Notes under the pieces: generated by a model
Databases searched by the model: none
The model's input: only the letters and a program-made list of their open reading frames with translations
Told to the model about the DNA's origin: nothing
In this document: one piece after another, positions 54,624 to 63,138 of the stretch
Position numbering within the stretch: the first letter of the stretch is position 1
Layout: each line of letters begins with the position of its first letter
Made by a program: the position numbers and the translations under genes
From: Janthinobacterium sp. 67
Lineage (GTDB): Bacteria; Pseudomonadota; Gammaproteobacteria; Burkholderiales; Burkholderiaceae_D
Reading direction: 5' to 3'
Length of the DNA: 64,000 nt
Assembly: GCF_002797895.1 (NCBI RefSeq)
Contig: NZ_PGES01000001.1
Span: forward strand, 4,588,001-4,652,000

Positions 54624-54641
54624 ACCGGGCCTATGCCCGGT
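54624..54641 (+). other. Hairpin upstream of prs
   Basis: ACCGGGC (54624-54630) and GCCCGGT (54635-54641) form a 7-bp stem with a CTAT loop. Only a loose TAGTGCTTTT follows, so this is a weak terminator or a prs leader hairpin. Confidence 0.4.
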
Positions 54642-54682
54642 TAGTGCTTTTCAAGACTTCTATATCACCTCTTGGGACTCCC

Positions 54683-55633
54683 ATGGCTTACGAAAACCTG
54701 ATGGTTTTTACCGGCAACGCGAATCCAGCGTTGGCAGAGGGGGTCGCAAAAAACCTCGGCATCCCTCTCGGTAAAGCAAACGTTTCGAAATTCTCCGACG
54801 GCGAAGTAATGGTCGAGATTAACGAAAACGTACGCGGCAAGGATGTTTTTGTTTTGCAATCCACCTGTGCTCCAACCAACGACAGCCTGATGGAAATCAT
54901 GCTGATGGTTGATGCCTTGAAACGTGCTTCCGCCGGCCGCATCACCGCCGCCATTCCTTACTTCGGCTACGCCCGCCAAGACCGTCGTCCACGCTCCGCG
55001 CGTGTGGCGATTTCGGCCAAGGTGGTGGCGAACATGCTGGAAGAAGCCGGTGTCGAGCGCGTCCTGATCATGGACTTGCACGCCGACCAGATTCAAGGTT
55101 TCTTCGATATCCCAGTCGACAATATTTACGCTTCGCCAATTTTGCTGGGCGACCTGCAAAAGAAAAACTACCAGGATCTGCTGGTGGTGTCGCCGGACGT
55201 CGGCGGTGTGGTACGTGCGCGTGCCCTGGCAAAACGCCTGGGCTGCGACCTGGCCATCATCGACAAGCGTCGTCCAAAAGCGAACGTGTCCGAAGTGATG
55301 AACATCATCGGTGAAGTCGAAGGTCGCAACTGCGTGATCATGGATGACATGGTCGACACGGCAGGCACCCTGACCAAGGCTGCCGAAGTGCTCAAAGAGC
55401 GTGGCGCGAAAAAGGTCGTGGCGTATTGCACGCACGCGGTGCTGTCGGGCCCGGCGATCGACCGTATTTCGGCTTCGCCACTCGACGAGCTGGTCGTGAC
55501 CGACACGATTCCCCTGTCCGAAGCGGCCCTGGCCTGCGGCAAGATCCGTCAATTGACGTGCGCGCCGCTGCTGGCCGAGACGTTCAAACGCATCATCAAG
55601 GGTGACTCCGTCATCTCGCTGTTCATCGACTGA
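54683..55633 (+). CDS. prs: Ribose-phosphate pyrophosphokinase
   Basis: 316 aa from the ATG at 54683 ([22 protein letters not shown]). An ATP-binding region [20 protein letters not shown] and the PRPP-binding loop [13 protein letters not shown] are present, with the catalytic flexible loop [11 protein letters not shown]. It makes PRPP for nucleotide, His and Trp synthesis. It is followed by rplY. Confidence 0.97.
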   Translation: MAYENLMVFTGNANPALAEGVAKNLGIPLGKANVSKFSDGEVMVEINENVRGKDVFVLQSTCAPTNDSLMEIMLMVDALKRASAGRITAAIPYFGYARQDRRPRSARVAISAKVVANMLEEAGVERVLIMDLHADQIQGFFDIPVDNIYASPILLGDLQKKNYQDLLVVSPDVGGVVRARALAKRLGCDLAIIDKRRPKANVSEVMNIIGEVEGRNCVIMDDMVDTAGTLTKAAEVLKERGAKKVVAYCTHAVLSGPAIDRISASPLDELVVTDTIPLSEAALACGKIRQLTCAPLLAETFKRIIKGDSVISLFID

Positions 55634-55660
55634 TTCGATCAGCAGTAACAGACGTAATGC

Positions 55661-55708
55661 CTGCGGCGCGACCGGCTTTTTGCCTGTTGCGCCGCAGTGT
55701 TTTAATTT
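55661..55708 (+). terminator. Terminator after prs
   Basis: CTGCGGCGC (55661-55669) pairs with GCGCCGCAG (55689-55697), followed by TGTTTTAATTTT. A second short hairpin, GGGGTG/CACCCC (55711-55728), follows. Confidence 0.7.
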
Positions 55709-55765
55709 TCGGGGTGTTTTTGCACCCCATTTTCGAGGATTCCTGGTCGCGGGAATCTTCATAAC

Positions 55766-55783
55766 ACAAGGCGCAAGCCTTGT
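55766..55783 (+). promoter_or_regulatory. GNRA-capped hairpin in the rplY leader
   Basis: ACAAGGC (55766-55772) and GCCTTGT (55777-55783) form a perfect 7-bp stem with a GCAA tetraloop, 17 nt before the rplY ATG and adjacent to the TTGGAG ribosome-binding site. It may influence rplY translation (inference). Confidence 0.4.
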
Positions 55784-55800
55784 TCTTCTTGGAGTATCAC

Positions 55801-56409
55801 ATGAAAGTTATCGCATTCAAACGCGAATTGCAAGGTTCCGGAGCGAGCCGCCGCCTGCGCATTTCCGGCCAAACCCCTGGTATCGTTTACGGCGGCGCTG
55901 AAGCCCCGGTACTGATCTCGCTGGATCACAACGCCCTGTACCACGCGTTGAAAAAAGAAGTGTTCCACTCGTCGATCCTGGATCTGGAAATCGACGGCGT
56001 TTCCCAGCAAGTTCTGCTGCGCGACTTCCAAGTCCACGCATACAAACAACTGGTTCTGCACGCTGACTTCCAGCGCGTTGACGCATCGCAGCCTGTCCAC
56101 GTGAAAGTTGCCCTGCACTTCACGAACGCTGACGTTTCCCCAGCAGTCAAACTGCACGGCGCGACCATCAGCCACGTTGCCAACGAAATCGAAGTCGCTT
56201 GCCTGCCAGGTCAGCTGCCAGAATTCATCAACGTTGACCTGTCGAACATCGACGTTGGTCACTCGCTGCACGTAGGCGACCTGGTCCTGCCAGCTGGCGT
56301 GACCGCTGTCACCCACGGCGCCAACCTGACCATCGCTACCGCTTCGGTACCGGCTGGCCACGTTGCTGCTGAAGCCGCTGCTGCTGAAGTTGTTGCTGAC
56401 AAGAAGTAA
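55801..56409 (+). CDS. rplY: 50S ribosomal protein L25/general stress protein Ctc
   Basis: 202 aa, the long two-domain Ctc form. The N-terminal 5S rRNA-binding L25 domain covers about 1-90 ([32 protein letters not shown]). The C-terminal beta domain ([45 protein letters not shown]) ends in an Ala/Glu-rich tail. TTGGAG precedes ATG 55801. Confidence 0.96.
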   Translation: MKVIAFKRELQGSGASRRLRISGQTPGIVYGGAEAPVLISLDHNALYHALKKEVFHSSILDLEIDGVSQQVLLRDFQVHAYKQLVLHADFQRVDASQPVHVKVALHFTNADVSPAVKLHGATISHVANEIEVACLPGQLPEFINVDLSNIDVGHSLHVGDLVLPAGVTAVTHGANLTIATASVPAGHVAAEAAAAEVVADKK

Positions 56410-56442
56410 TTTTGCCGCCGCAGCAATGCGGTAGTCGCAAGG

Positions 56443-56476
56443 AAAAACCCGCCAGGTTCGCCGCGCGGGTTTTTTT
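56443..56476 (+). terminator. Terminator after rplY
   Basis: AAAAACCCGC (56443-56452) pairs with GCGGGTTTTT (56465-56474), with additional Ts. Confidence 0.85.
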
Positions 56477-56524
56477 CTGCCTGTTTTCACCGATAATGCT
56501 TTCTTTTACATTGCAGACACAGCC

Positions 56525-57109
56525 ATGCCCATACGCCTGATCGTCGGCCTCGGCAATCCGGGACCCGAATACGAACAAACCCGCCACAATGCCGGCTTCT
56601 GGCTGGTGGACAATCTTGCCAATAGCTTGCCCGGCACGCGTTTGCAGCGCGACTCACGCTATAACGCCATGCTGGCGAAAACGTCGATAGGCGGCAAGGA
56701 AGTCTGGCTGCTCGAACCGCTGACCTTCATGAACCGCTCGGGCCAGTCCGTGGGCGCGCTGGCGCGCTTCTTCAAGATCGCCGCCGATGAAGTGCTCGTC
56801 GTGCACGACGAACTCGACCTGATGCCCGGCATCGCGCGCCTGAAAAAGGGCGGCTCGGCCGGCGGCCACAATGGCTTGAAAGACATCACGGCCGCGCTGG
56901 GCACGCAGGATTACTGGCGCTTGCGCCTGGGCATCGGCCACCCGCGCACCCTGAGCCTGCAGCAGCAGGTGGCCGACTTCGTGCTGCACCGCCCGCGCCG
57001 CGAAGACCAGGAACTGATCGAGCAAGCGATCGAAAAATCCTTGCAGGTGATGCCGCAGATCGTCGAAGGCAAGTTCGAGGCGGCGACCATGAAACTGCAT
57101 ACGGCCTGA
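56525..57109 (+). CDS. pth: Peptidyl-tRNA hydrolase
   Basis: 194 aa. [27 protein letters not shown] contains the catalytic His (RHNAGF). [14 protein letters not shown] and [30 protein letters not shown] are further family signatures. It recycles peptidyl-tRNA released from stalled ribosomes. It is followed by ychF as in many proteobacteria. Confidence 0.97.
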   Translation: MPIRLIVGLGNPGPEYEQTRHNAGFWLVDNLANSLPGTRLQRDSRYNAMLAKTSIGGKEVWLLEPLTFMNRSGQSVGALARFFKIAADEVLVVHDELDLMPGIARLKKGGSAGGHNGLKDITAALGTQDYWRLRLGIGHPRTLSLQQQVADFVLHRPRREDQELIEQAIEKSLQVMPQIVEGKFEAATMKLHTA

Positions 57110-57171
57110 GAACAGGGCCTGATGGCGTCACGATGCGGCTGTTTTGGCGCCATTTGCCCATCATCGGGCTT

Positions 57172-57198
57172 TTGAAGCGCGCGGGACACGGGTACAAT
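57172..57198 (+). promoter_or_regulatory. Candidate ychF promoter
   Basis: TTGAAG (57172-57177) and TACAAT (57193-57198) are separated by a short 15-bp spacer. The start would be near 57205, giving a structured 5' leader of about 120 nt. Confidence 0.4.
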
Positions 57199-57232
57199 TG
57201 ACCCCTTGAAACGCAGCACACGCACTATCCCC

Positions 57233-57261
57233 GGAAAAGGGCGAACCATCGCCCGTTTTCC
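57233..57261 (+). other. Strong hairpin in the ychF leader
   Basis: GGAAAAGGGCGA (57233-57244) pairs with TCGCCC and TTTTCC (57249-57261, one bulged G) around ACCA. It lies between the candidate promoter and ychF. There is no T-tract immediately after the stem beyond TTTTCC, so a terminator role is doubtful. Confidence 0.45.
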
Positions 57262-57323
57262 CTAACAGCACGGCAAGCACGCCGATAGACGGCGCCATGT
57301 GCTTTGATTATTAAAGGTTTTCC

Positions 57324-58415
57324 ATGAGTCTCCAATGCGGTATCGTCGGCTTGCCGAACGTCGGCAAGTCCACCCTGTTCAATGCACTGACGAAAGCCGG
57401 CATCCCGGCTGAAAACTATCCGTTCTGCACCATCGAGCCGAACGTCGGCGTCGTCGAAGTGCCGGATCCGCGCATGGATGCGCTGGCCGCCATCGTCAAG
57501 CCGGAACGCATGGTCAACGCCATCGTGGAATTCGTCGACATCGCCGGCCTGGTGGCAGGCGCATCGAAGGGCGAGGGCCTGGGCAACCAGTTCCTGTCGC
57601 ACATTCGCGAAACGGACGCCATCGTCAACGTCGTGCGCTGCTTCGAAGATGACAACGTCATCCACGTGGCCGGCAAGATCAACCCGCTCGACGATATCGA
57701 AGTCATCCAGACCGAACTGGCGCTGGCCGACATGGGCACCGTCGAAAAAGCCATCCACCGCGAAAACAAGAAAGCCCGCTCGGGCGACAAGGACGCGGCC
57801 AAGCTGCTGGCCATCATGGAACGCATGATGCCTTACCTGAACGACGCCAAACCCGTGCGCGCGATGGGCCTGGATGCCGACGAAATGGAACTGATCAAGC
57901 CGCTGTGCCTGATCACGGCCAAGCCGGCCATGTTCGTGGCCAACGTGTCCGATTCGGGCTTCACGGACAACCCGCTGCTGGACCAGCTGACGGCCTATGC
58001 GCAATCGCAAAACGCCCCCATCGTCGCCATCTGCGCCGCGCTGGAAGCGGAAATCGCCGACCTGGACGACGCCGACAAGGGTGCTTTCCTGGCCGACATG
58101 GGCATGGAAGAGCCAGGCCTGGACCGCTTGATCCGCGCCGGCTACAAGCTGCTGGGCCTGCAAACCTACTTCACGGCAGGCGTGAAGGAAGTGCGCGCGT
58201 GGACCGTTCCCGTGGGCGCCACGGCGCCGCAAGCGGCCGGCGTGATCCACACCGACTTCGAACGCGGCTTCATCCGCGCGCAAACCATCGCCTATGACGA
58301 CTTCATCGCCTACAAGGGCGAAGCGGGCGCCAAGGAAGCGGGCAAGATGCGCGCCGAGGGCAAGGAATACGTGGTCAAGGATGGCGACGTGCTGAACTTC
58401 CTGTTCAACGTCTAA
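57324..58415 (+). CDS. ychF: Redox-regulated ATPase YchF
   Basis: 363 aa Obg-family P-loop protein that prefers ATP. G1 is [15 protein letters not shown]3 lies in [20 protein letters not shown], a coiled-coil region is in the middle, and the C-terminal TGS domain is [13 protein letters not shown]...[15 protein letters not shown]. It binds the ribosome and is linked to oxidative stress. The full length and the C-terminal LFNV match the family. Confidence 0.97.
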   Translation: MSLQCGIVGLPNVGKSTLFNALTKAGIPAENYPFCTIEPNVGVVEVPDPRMDALAAIVKPERMVNAIVEFVDIAGLVAGASKGEGLGNQFLSHIRETDAIVNVVRCFEDDNVIHVAGKINPLDDIEVIQTELALADMGTVEKAIHRENKKARSGDKDAAKLLAIMERMMPYLNDAKPVRAMGLDADEMELIKPLCLITAKPAMFVANVSDSGFTDNPLLDQLTAYAQSQNAPIVAICAALEAEIADLDDADKGAFLADMGMEEPGLDRLIRAGYKLLGLQTYFTAGVKEVRAWTVPVGATAPQAAGVIHTDFERGFIRAQTIAYDDFIAYKGEAGAKEAGKMRAEGKEYVVKDGDVLNFLFNV

Positions 58416-58446
58416 CCCCGACGCGCTCCCGTATGGCGCCACCGAG

Positions 58447-58480
58447 AACCCTGCAAGTCATTGATTTGCAGGGTTTTTTA
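58447..58480 (+). terminator. Terminator after ychF
   Basis: AACCCTGCAA (58447-58456) pairs with TTGCAGGGTT (58466-58475), followed by TTTTATT. Confidence 0.88.
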
Positions 58481-58519
58481 TTGCCCGCATGGCCAGCATG
58501 TCTGCGCTGGGGCGATTCT

Positions 58520-59356
58520 CTAGTCTTCACGGCCCCGCGCCAGGCTCTCCGAGCGTCGCCACGTCCACATCAGCCCGATGCCGGCCGAGGTGCCGCTGTT
58601 CTGGCGCAGCAGGGGGCTGGCGCGGTTGGCGGCACCCGTGTAGTTGTCGTAGCGTACAAAGGCAAAGGCGCGCCAGTCCCGTTGTAGCCGGTACGAAGCA
58701 CCGAGGCTCAGCCGTGTGAGCATCAGCCCGCTTTTTGCCGCATACGCGGGGCGCTGAGCGGTGGCAAACGCGGGGTCCACGCCATATAAGTAATCGTTGA
58801 TGGCGGCATTGCCCAGCATGGCGCCCAGGCTGGCGTCGACATGCCAGGCCTGCTGTTCGCCTTGCAGCGCGTAGACGAGGCGCGGCTCGAACGTGGCGCC
58901 CTGGCGTCGCAGGCCGCCGCGCGCTTCGATGACGGCGCGCAAGGGCAGTTCCAGCCCCAGGCGGCTGTGCTGCGTGGGTTCGGCCAGCTTGATTTTCAGG
59001 CGCGGGCCAAATTCCACCAGGGTGCCCAGGTCCGGCATGCCGCGCCGGGCCGGCACGTCGCTGGAGCGGGCCGGCAAGGACAGGGCAAAACCGATATCGA
59101 AGTCGAGGCGCTCCGTGTCGAACAGGCGCGCGCCCACGCCGGAGCGGTCGGCGCGCAAGACTTTGCCGCGATAAATCAGATAGGGCAGGGCCAGGCTGCG
59201 CGTCGAGCGTTCGCTGGCGCCCGGATAGGCGGGCGTGACGGCCGTGCCGCCAAACACGCCCGCTTCCCATAATGGCAGCGGTGCTTCGGCGGCGCGGGCC
59301 GGCGCCATGGCGAAGCAGAAGGCCGATGCCGCCAGCAATGCGCGCGCGGCGTTCAT
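58520..59356 (-). CDS. MipA/OmpV family outer-membrane protein
   Basis: 278 aa from the ATG at 59356. A signal peptide (LLAASAFCFAMAPARAAEA) is followed by alternating beta-strand sequence with MipA/OmpV features: WEAGVFGGTAVTPAYPGASERSTRSLALPYLIYRG near the N-terminus and TSAGIGLMWTW near the C-terminus. It is a probable outer-membrane beta-barrel. MipA members scaffold peptidoglycan enzymes, while others are porin-like. It overlaps the upstream lipoprotein gene by ATGA, so the two are co-translated. Confidence 0.87.
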   Translation of the reverse strand: MNAARALLAASAFCFAMAPARAAEAPLPLWEAGVFGGTAVTPAYPGASERSTRSLALPYLIYRGKVLRADRSGVGARLFDTERLDFDIGFALSLPARSSDVPARRGMPDLGTLVEFGPRLKIKLAEPTQHSRLGLELPLRAVIEARGGLRRQGATFEPRLVYALQGEQQAWHVDASLGAMLGNAAINDYLYGVDPAFATAQRPAYAAKSGLMLTRLSLGASYRLQRDWRAFAFVRYDNYTGAANRASPLLRQNSGTSAGIGLMWTWRRSESLARGRED

Positions 59357-59745
59357 CGGGGCACGGCGCAAGGTTTGCCGGCGAGCAGCGAGTCCAGCGC
59401 CTTGTCGCTGAGGGCGCTCGATTGGCCGCTTTTCTTTGCCAGCGCGATGGCGCTGCGGAAATGAAAGGCGGCCGCGTCGTCGCGGCAGGCGGCGCTGGCG
59501 GCCCGTCCCGCCTCGTGGTGCAGCCGCGCCTGCCAAGCGGGATCGCCATGGCCCAGTTCGACATTATCGGCGGCGTCCGCGTAGTTGCGCATGGCTTGCG
59601 TCCAGTCGCCCTGGCTGGCCGCTTCCCGCGCGAACTGCTCCTGTTGCGCCGCCGTGCGCAGTTCGATTTGCGTGGCGCAGGCGCCCAGCGCCATCAGGAC
59701 GAACGGCAGGACGAGGCGAGACCGGATGTGCAGGAGTGTGGACAT
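59353..59745 (-). CDS. Small lipoprotein upstream of mipA-like gene
   Basis: 130 aa from ATG 59745. The signal ends in lipobox LMALGAC (Cys about residue 23), followed by a helical, Ala/Gln-rich domain (QFAREAASQGDWTQAMRNYADAADNVEL) that looks like one or two TPR-type helix pairs. No specific family was recognised. It probably acts in the periplasm at the outer membrane, with its downstream MipA-like partner. Confidence 0.75.
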   Translation of the reverse strand: MSTLLHIRSRLVLPFVLMALGACATQIELRTAAQQEQFAREAASQGDWTQAMRNYADAADNVELGHGDPAWQARLHHEAGRAASAACRDDAAAFHFRSAIALAKKSGQSSALSDKALDSLLAGKPCAVPR

Positions 59746-59825
59746 GGCGCCACTGTAGCGTATGGGAAGGGGCGCACGTTTGCGCAGAACGCGCGAATCG
59801 GGGCTTTTTTGTAGCACTGATGACA

Positions 59826-59831
59826 TATAAT
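59826..59831 (+). promoter_or_regulatory. Consensus -10 element upstream of the asparaginase gene
   Basis: TATAAT at 59826-59831 lies 48 nt before the asparaginase ATG. No good -35 exists at 16-18 bp. A TTGACA further downstream (59853-59858) is not positioned to work with it. Confidence 0.45.
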
Positions 59832-59878
59832 TTGCACACGACTTTGTTATCTTTGACACATCACCGAACAGGAGCACC

Positions 59879-60973
59879 ATGTTTTCACGTAAATTTCATT
59901 CTTGTGCACAGCTGATGCTGGCTACCTTGCTGATGGGTTTTGTCGCAGCCTCCCCTGCGCGCGCGCAACAGGCGGCTGTCAAGTTGCCGAACGTGGTGAT
60001 CCTGGCAACAGGCGGCACCATCGCCGGCAGCGGCGCCGACAGCACGACCACCGTCGGCTACACCTCGGCCACCGTCGGCGTCGAGCGCCTGATCGCGGCC
60101 GTGCCGGAACTGAAGAAAGTGGCAAACGTAAAAGGCGAGCAAGTATTCCAGATCGCCAGTGAAAGCATGGGCAACAGCCACTGGCTGACCCTGGCCAAGC
60201 GCATCAACGTGCTGCTGGCCTCGAACGACGTCGACGGCGTGGTCGTCACGCACGGCACGGACACCATCGAAGAAACGGCGTATTTCCTGAACCTGACCGT
60301 GAAAAGCCACAAGCCGGTCGTCGTGGTGGGCGCCATGCGTCCATCAACGGCCATCTCGGCTGACGGTCCGATCAACCTGTACAACGCCGTGTTGCTGGCC
60401 GGTAGCAAGGAAGCCGTGGGCAAGGGCGTGCTGGTCGCCTTGAACGACCAGATCAACGCCGCGCGTGAAGTGAGCAAAACCAACACTTCGACGACCGACA
60501 CCTTCAAGTCGCCGGAACTGGGCATGCTCGGTTACATCCAGGGCAGCAAGCCTTACTTCTACCGCCAGTCGACGCGCAAGCACACCCTGGAAACGGAATT
60601 TGACATCAGCAAGCTCGATGCCCTGCCGCAAGTGGACATCGTCTATGGCTACGCCAACATGAACCGTGTCGGCATGGACGCCTTCATCGCCGCTGGCGCC
60701 AAGGGCATCATCCACGCTGGCGTGGGCGATGGCAGCGTGGCCGCGCAAATGAAGCCGGCCCTGGTGGAAGCGCGCCAGAAGGGCGTGCTGATCGTGCGTT
60801 CGAGCCGCGTCGGCCAAGGTATCGTGGCGCGCAATGGCGAAGCGAACGACGATGAACTCGACAGCGTCGTCTCCGACACCCTGAACCCGCAAAAAGCCCG
60901 CATCCTGCTGATGCTGGCCCTGACCAAAACGAACAGCACGCAAGAAATCCAGCGTATTTTCTACACGTATTGA
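59879..60973 (+). CDS. ansB: Type II (periplasmic) L-asparaginase
   Basis: 364 aa. A signal peptide (LMLATLLMGFVAASPARAQ) is followed by the catalytic Thr motif VILATGGTIAGSG, the second catalytic triad VVTHGTDTIEETAYFL, and GAMRPSTAISADGPINLYNAV. It hydrolyses asparagine, and in some members glutamine, to the acid plus ammonia in the periplasm. AGGAGCACC precedes the ATG. It is monocistronic by context. Confidence 0.94.
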   Translation: MFSRKFHSCAQLMLATLLMGFVAASPARAQQAAVKLPNVVILATGGTIAGSGADSTTTVGYTSATVGVERLIAAVPELKKVANVKGEQVFQIASESMGNSHWLTLAKRINVLLASNDVDGVVVTHGTDTIEETAYFLNLTVKSHKPVVVVGAMRPSTAISADGPINLYNAVLLAGSKEAVGKGVLVALNDQINAAREVSKTNTSTTDTFKSPELGMLGYIQGSKPYFYRQSTRKHTLETEFDISKLDALPQVDIVYGYANMNRVGMDAFIAAGAKGIIHAGVGDGSVAAQMKPALVEARQKGVLIVRSSRVGQGIVARNGEANDDELDSVVSDTLNPQKARILLMLALTKTNSTQEIQRIFYTY

Positions 60974-60979
60974 TCCTTG

Positions 60980-61012
60980 CCGCGCCAGGCCAGCCTCATC
61001 GGCTGGGCCTGG
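60980..61012 (+). terminator. Possible hairpin after asparaginase gene
   Basis: GCCAGGCCAGCC and GGCTGGGCCTGGC pair with one bulge. No clear T-tract follows, so the terminator assignment is weak. Confidence 0.4.
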
Positions 61013-61094
61013 CTGATTTACGCTTGCCCGCTTTGCTGCCATACTTCGCCTCTGAATAACTTCCTGACAGAAGCAGCAACACTGTCTCCGGTTC

Positions 61095-61946
61095 ATGGCC
61101 ATCCTGTCCGACATCATTCTGTATCCCATCAAATCGTGCGCCGGCATCCATTTGCGCGAGGCGGTCCTGACGCGTTCAGGGCTGATGAGCGAACACGTGT
61201 TCGACCGCGAATGGATGGTGGTCGATGAGCAGGGCCGCTTCCTGACCCAGCGCGAATATCCGCGCATGGCGCTGATCGTGCCGTCCATCAAGGCTACCAC
61301 CCTGGAATTGCGCGCGCCGGGCATGCTGCGCCTGGAAATCGAGCTGGGCTTGCCGCATCCGCAACTGGCGCCCATGCTCGAGGTGCAGGTGTGGGACGAT
61401 AGCGTGCGCGCCTACGATTGCGACGACGTCACGGCCACCTGGTTTTCCAATGCCATCGGCGTGCCGTGCCGCCTGGCGCGCTTTCACCCGGACGTGGTGC
61501 GCGCCACCAGCACCACATGGACCAATGGCGTGGCTGCCGAGACCATGTTTGCCGATGGTTATCCGGTGCTGATCGCGGGCAATGCCTCGCTCGATGACGT
61601 GAATGACAAGCTGCGCGCGGCTGGCCGGGAGGCATTGCCGATGAACCGTTTCCGCCCCAACCTCGTCATCGGCGATATTGGCGCCTTCGAGGAAGACTAC
61701 GCCGACTTCCTGCAATTCGGCGCGACCACCTTGAAACCCGTCAAGCCGTGCTCGCGCTGCCCGATCCCGTCGGTGGACCAGGCCACGGGCGTGCCAGGCC
61801 CGGACCCGCTCGACGTCATGCATGGCTATCGCGCCAAGCCCGAGCTCGACGGCGCCATCTGCTTCGGCATGAACGCCATCGTCACCGAAGGCGGCGATGA
61901 GCGTATCGTGGTGGGGCAGGACATCGGTTTCGAACTGGCATTTTAA
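61095..61946 (+). CDS. MOSC domain-containing protein (YcbX-like)
   Basis: 283 aa. The N-terminal beta-barrel (LSDIILYPIKSCAGIHLREAVLTRSGL, FDREWMVVDEQGRFLTQREYPRMA) is followed by a MOSC domain with RFRPNLVIGDIGAFEED and the conserved Cys in KPCSRCPIPSVD. MOSC proteins transfer sulfur or bind molybdenum cofactor; YcbX and mARC relatives reduce N-hydroxylated compounds. There is no ferredoxin domain at the C-terminus, unlike E. coli YcbX. Confidence 0.9.
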   Translation: MAILSDIILYPIKSCAGIHLREAVLTRSGLMSEHVFDREWMVVDEQGRFLTQREYPRMALIVPSIKATTLELRAPGMLRLEIELGLPHPQLAPMLEVQVWDDSVRAYDCDDVTATWFSNAIGVPCRLARFHPDVVRATSTTWTNGVAAETMFADGYPVLIAGNASLDDVNDKLRAAGREALPMNRFRPNLVIGDIGAFEEDYADFLQFGATTLKPVKPCSRCPIPSVDQATGVPGPDPLDVMHGYRAKPELDGAICFGMNAIVTEGGDERIVVGQDIGFELAF

Positions 61947-61980
61947 GCATGGCGCCCGCATACAAGGGTTTAAGGTTTCT

Positions 61981-63138
61981 ATGAATCAAGCAATACCGCC
62001 GGACCCGCGCATTGCCAGCCTCGAAGCCGAAAACCAGGCCCTGCGCGCGCGCATGGCCTATCTGCTGGAACAGGTCGAGCGCAACCACGACATCATGTGC
62101 CGCCACCAGGCGTTCGACCTGGAAATCGTCAGCGCGTCCACGTTTCCCGAGTTGATCGGCACCATCTTCCGCACCTTGCCCGTGATTTCCGACCTCGACG
62201 GCGTGACCTTGAGCCTGCTCGACGAAGATGACGATATCTTGCTGGTGATGGAAAAGCTGGGCGTCGATTTCAGCGCCTTCCCGCAATTGCTGTTCGTGCA
62301 TGCCGTGGCCGAGCTGGGCTTTGCCGCACCACAGCCCGTGGCCGAAGGCGAAGCAGCCTTGCCGCCGCTGCCGCTGCTGGGACAGTTTGACGCGGCCGTG
62401 CATGGCCCCCGCTTTCCCGGCATCGATGCGCTGCGCAGCGTGGCGCTGGTGCCCTTGCTGCGCAACAAGCGCCTGATCGGCAGCCTGAACCTGGCCAGCA
62501 GCGACGTGACGCGCTTTACGCCTGCGCTGGGCACGGACTTCATCAAGCACATGGCGTCCATCATCGCCATTTGCCTGGAAAACGTGATCAGCAATGAAAT
62601 GCTCAAATACATCGGCCTGACCGATTCCCTGACGGGCGTCTACAACCGCCGCTATATCGACCGCCGGCTGCTGGAAGAAATCGCCCGCGCGCGGCGCCAG
62701 AATTATTGCATCTCATGCATGTATATCGACATCGACCATTTTAAATTGGTCAATGACACGCATGGCCACCAGGGCGGCGATGAGGTGCTGCGCGAAGTGG
62801 CCACGCGCATCCGCACGGAATTGCGCCGCTCCGATGCGCTGGGCCGTTTCGGCGGCGAGGAATTCGTCGTGCTGCTGATCGATGCCAGCCTCGACAGCGC
62901 AACCTTCGTTGCCGAGCGCATCCGCGCCAGCATTGCCGGCACCATGTTCGACTTGCCTGGCAGCGCGCAGGCGTGGGTCAGCGTGTCGATCGGCGTGGCC
63001 AGCCTGGAAGCGGACGCTGCCCTGCTACCGATCGAAACGGTGGCGCAGCAACTGGTGGCGCACGCGGACCAGGCCCTGTACCAGGCCAAGGCGGCCGGGC
63101 GCAACAAGGTCGTCAGCTGGCAGGCGCAGCGCAGTTAA
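61981..63138 (+). CDS. Diguanylate cyclase with N-terminal DUF484/GAF-like domain
   Basis: 385 aa from ATG 61981. A short coiled N-terminus (ASLEAENQALRARMAYLLEQVERNHDIM) and a GAF/DUF484-like sensory region (about 40-200, VALVPLLRNKRLIGSLNLASSD) precede a GGDEF domain. That domain has DIDHFKLVNDTHGHQGGDEVL and an intact active site LGRFGGEEFVVLL. It is predicted to be cytoplasmic and to make c-di-GMP. I see no RxxD inhibitory site immediately before GGEEF. Confidence 0.9.
   Translation: MNQAIPPDPRIASLEAENQALRARMAYLLEQVERNHDIMCRHQAFDLEIVSASTFPELIGTIFRTLPVISDLDGVTLSLLDEDDDILLVMEKLGVDFSAFPQLLFVHAVAELGFAAPQPVAEGEAALPPLPLLGQFDAAVHGPRFPGIDALRSVALVPLLRNKRLIGSLNLASSDVTRFTPALGTDFIKHMASIIAICLENVISNEMLKYIGLTDSLTGVYNRRYIDRRLLEEIARARRQNYCISCMYIDIDHFKLVNDTHGHQGGDEVLREVATRIRTELRRSDALGRFGGEEFVVLLIDASLDSATFVAERIRASIAGTMFDLPGSAQAWVSVSIGVASLEADAALLPIETVAQQLVAHADQALYQAKAAGRNKVVSWQAQRS

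Noticed and set aside
54533..54682. Search for a second tRNA or small RNA between tRNA-Gln and prs
   Set aside because: Only a short weak hairpin is present; no cloverleaf or strong promoter.
59852..59865. FNR-like TTGAC-ATCAC upstream of the asparaginase gene
   Set aside because: The half-sites are 2 nt apart instead of 4, and they lie downstream of the -10, so they do not match an FNR activation site.
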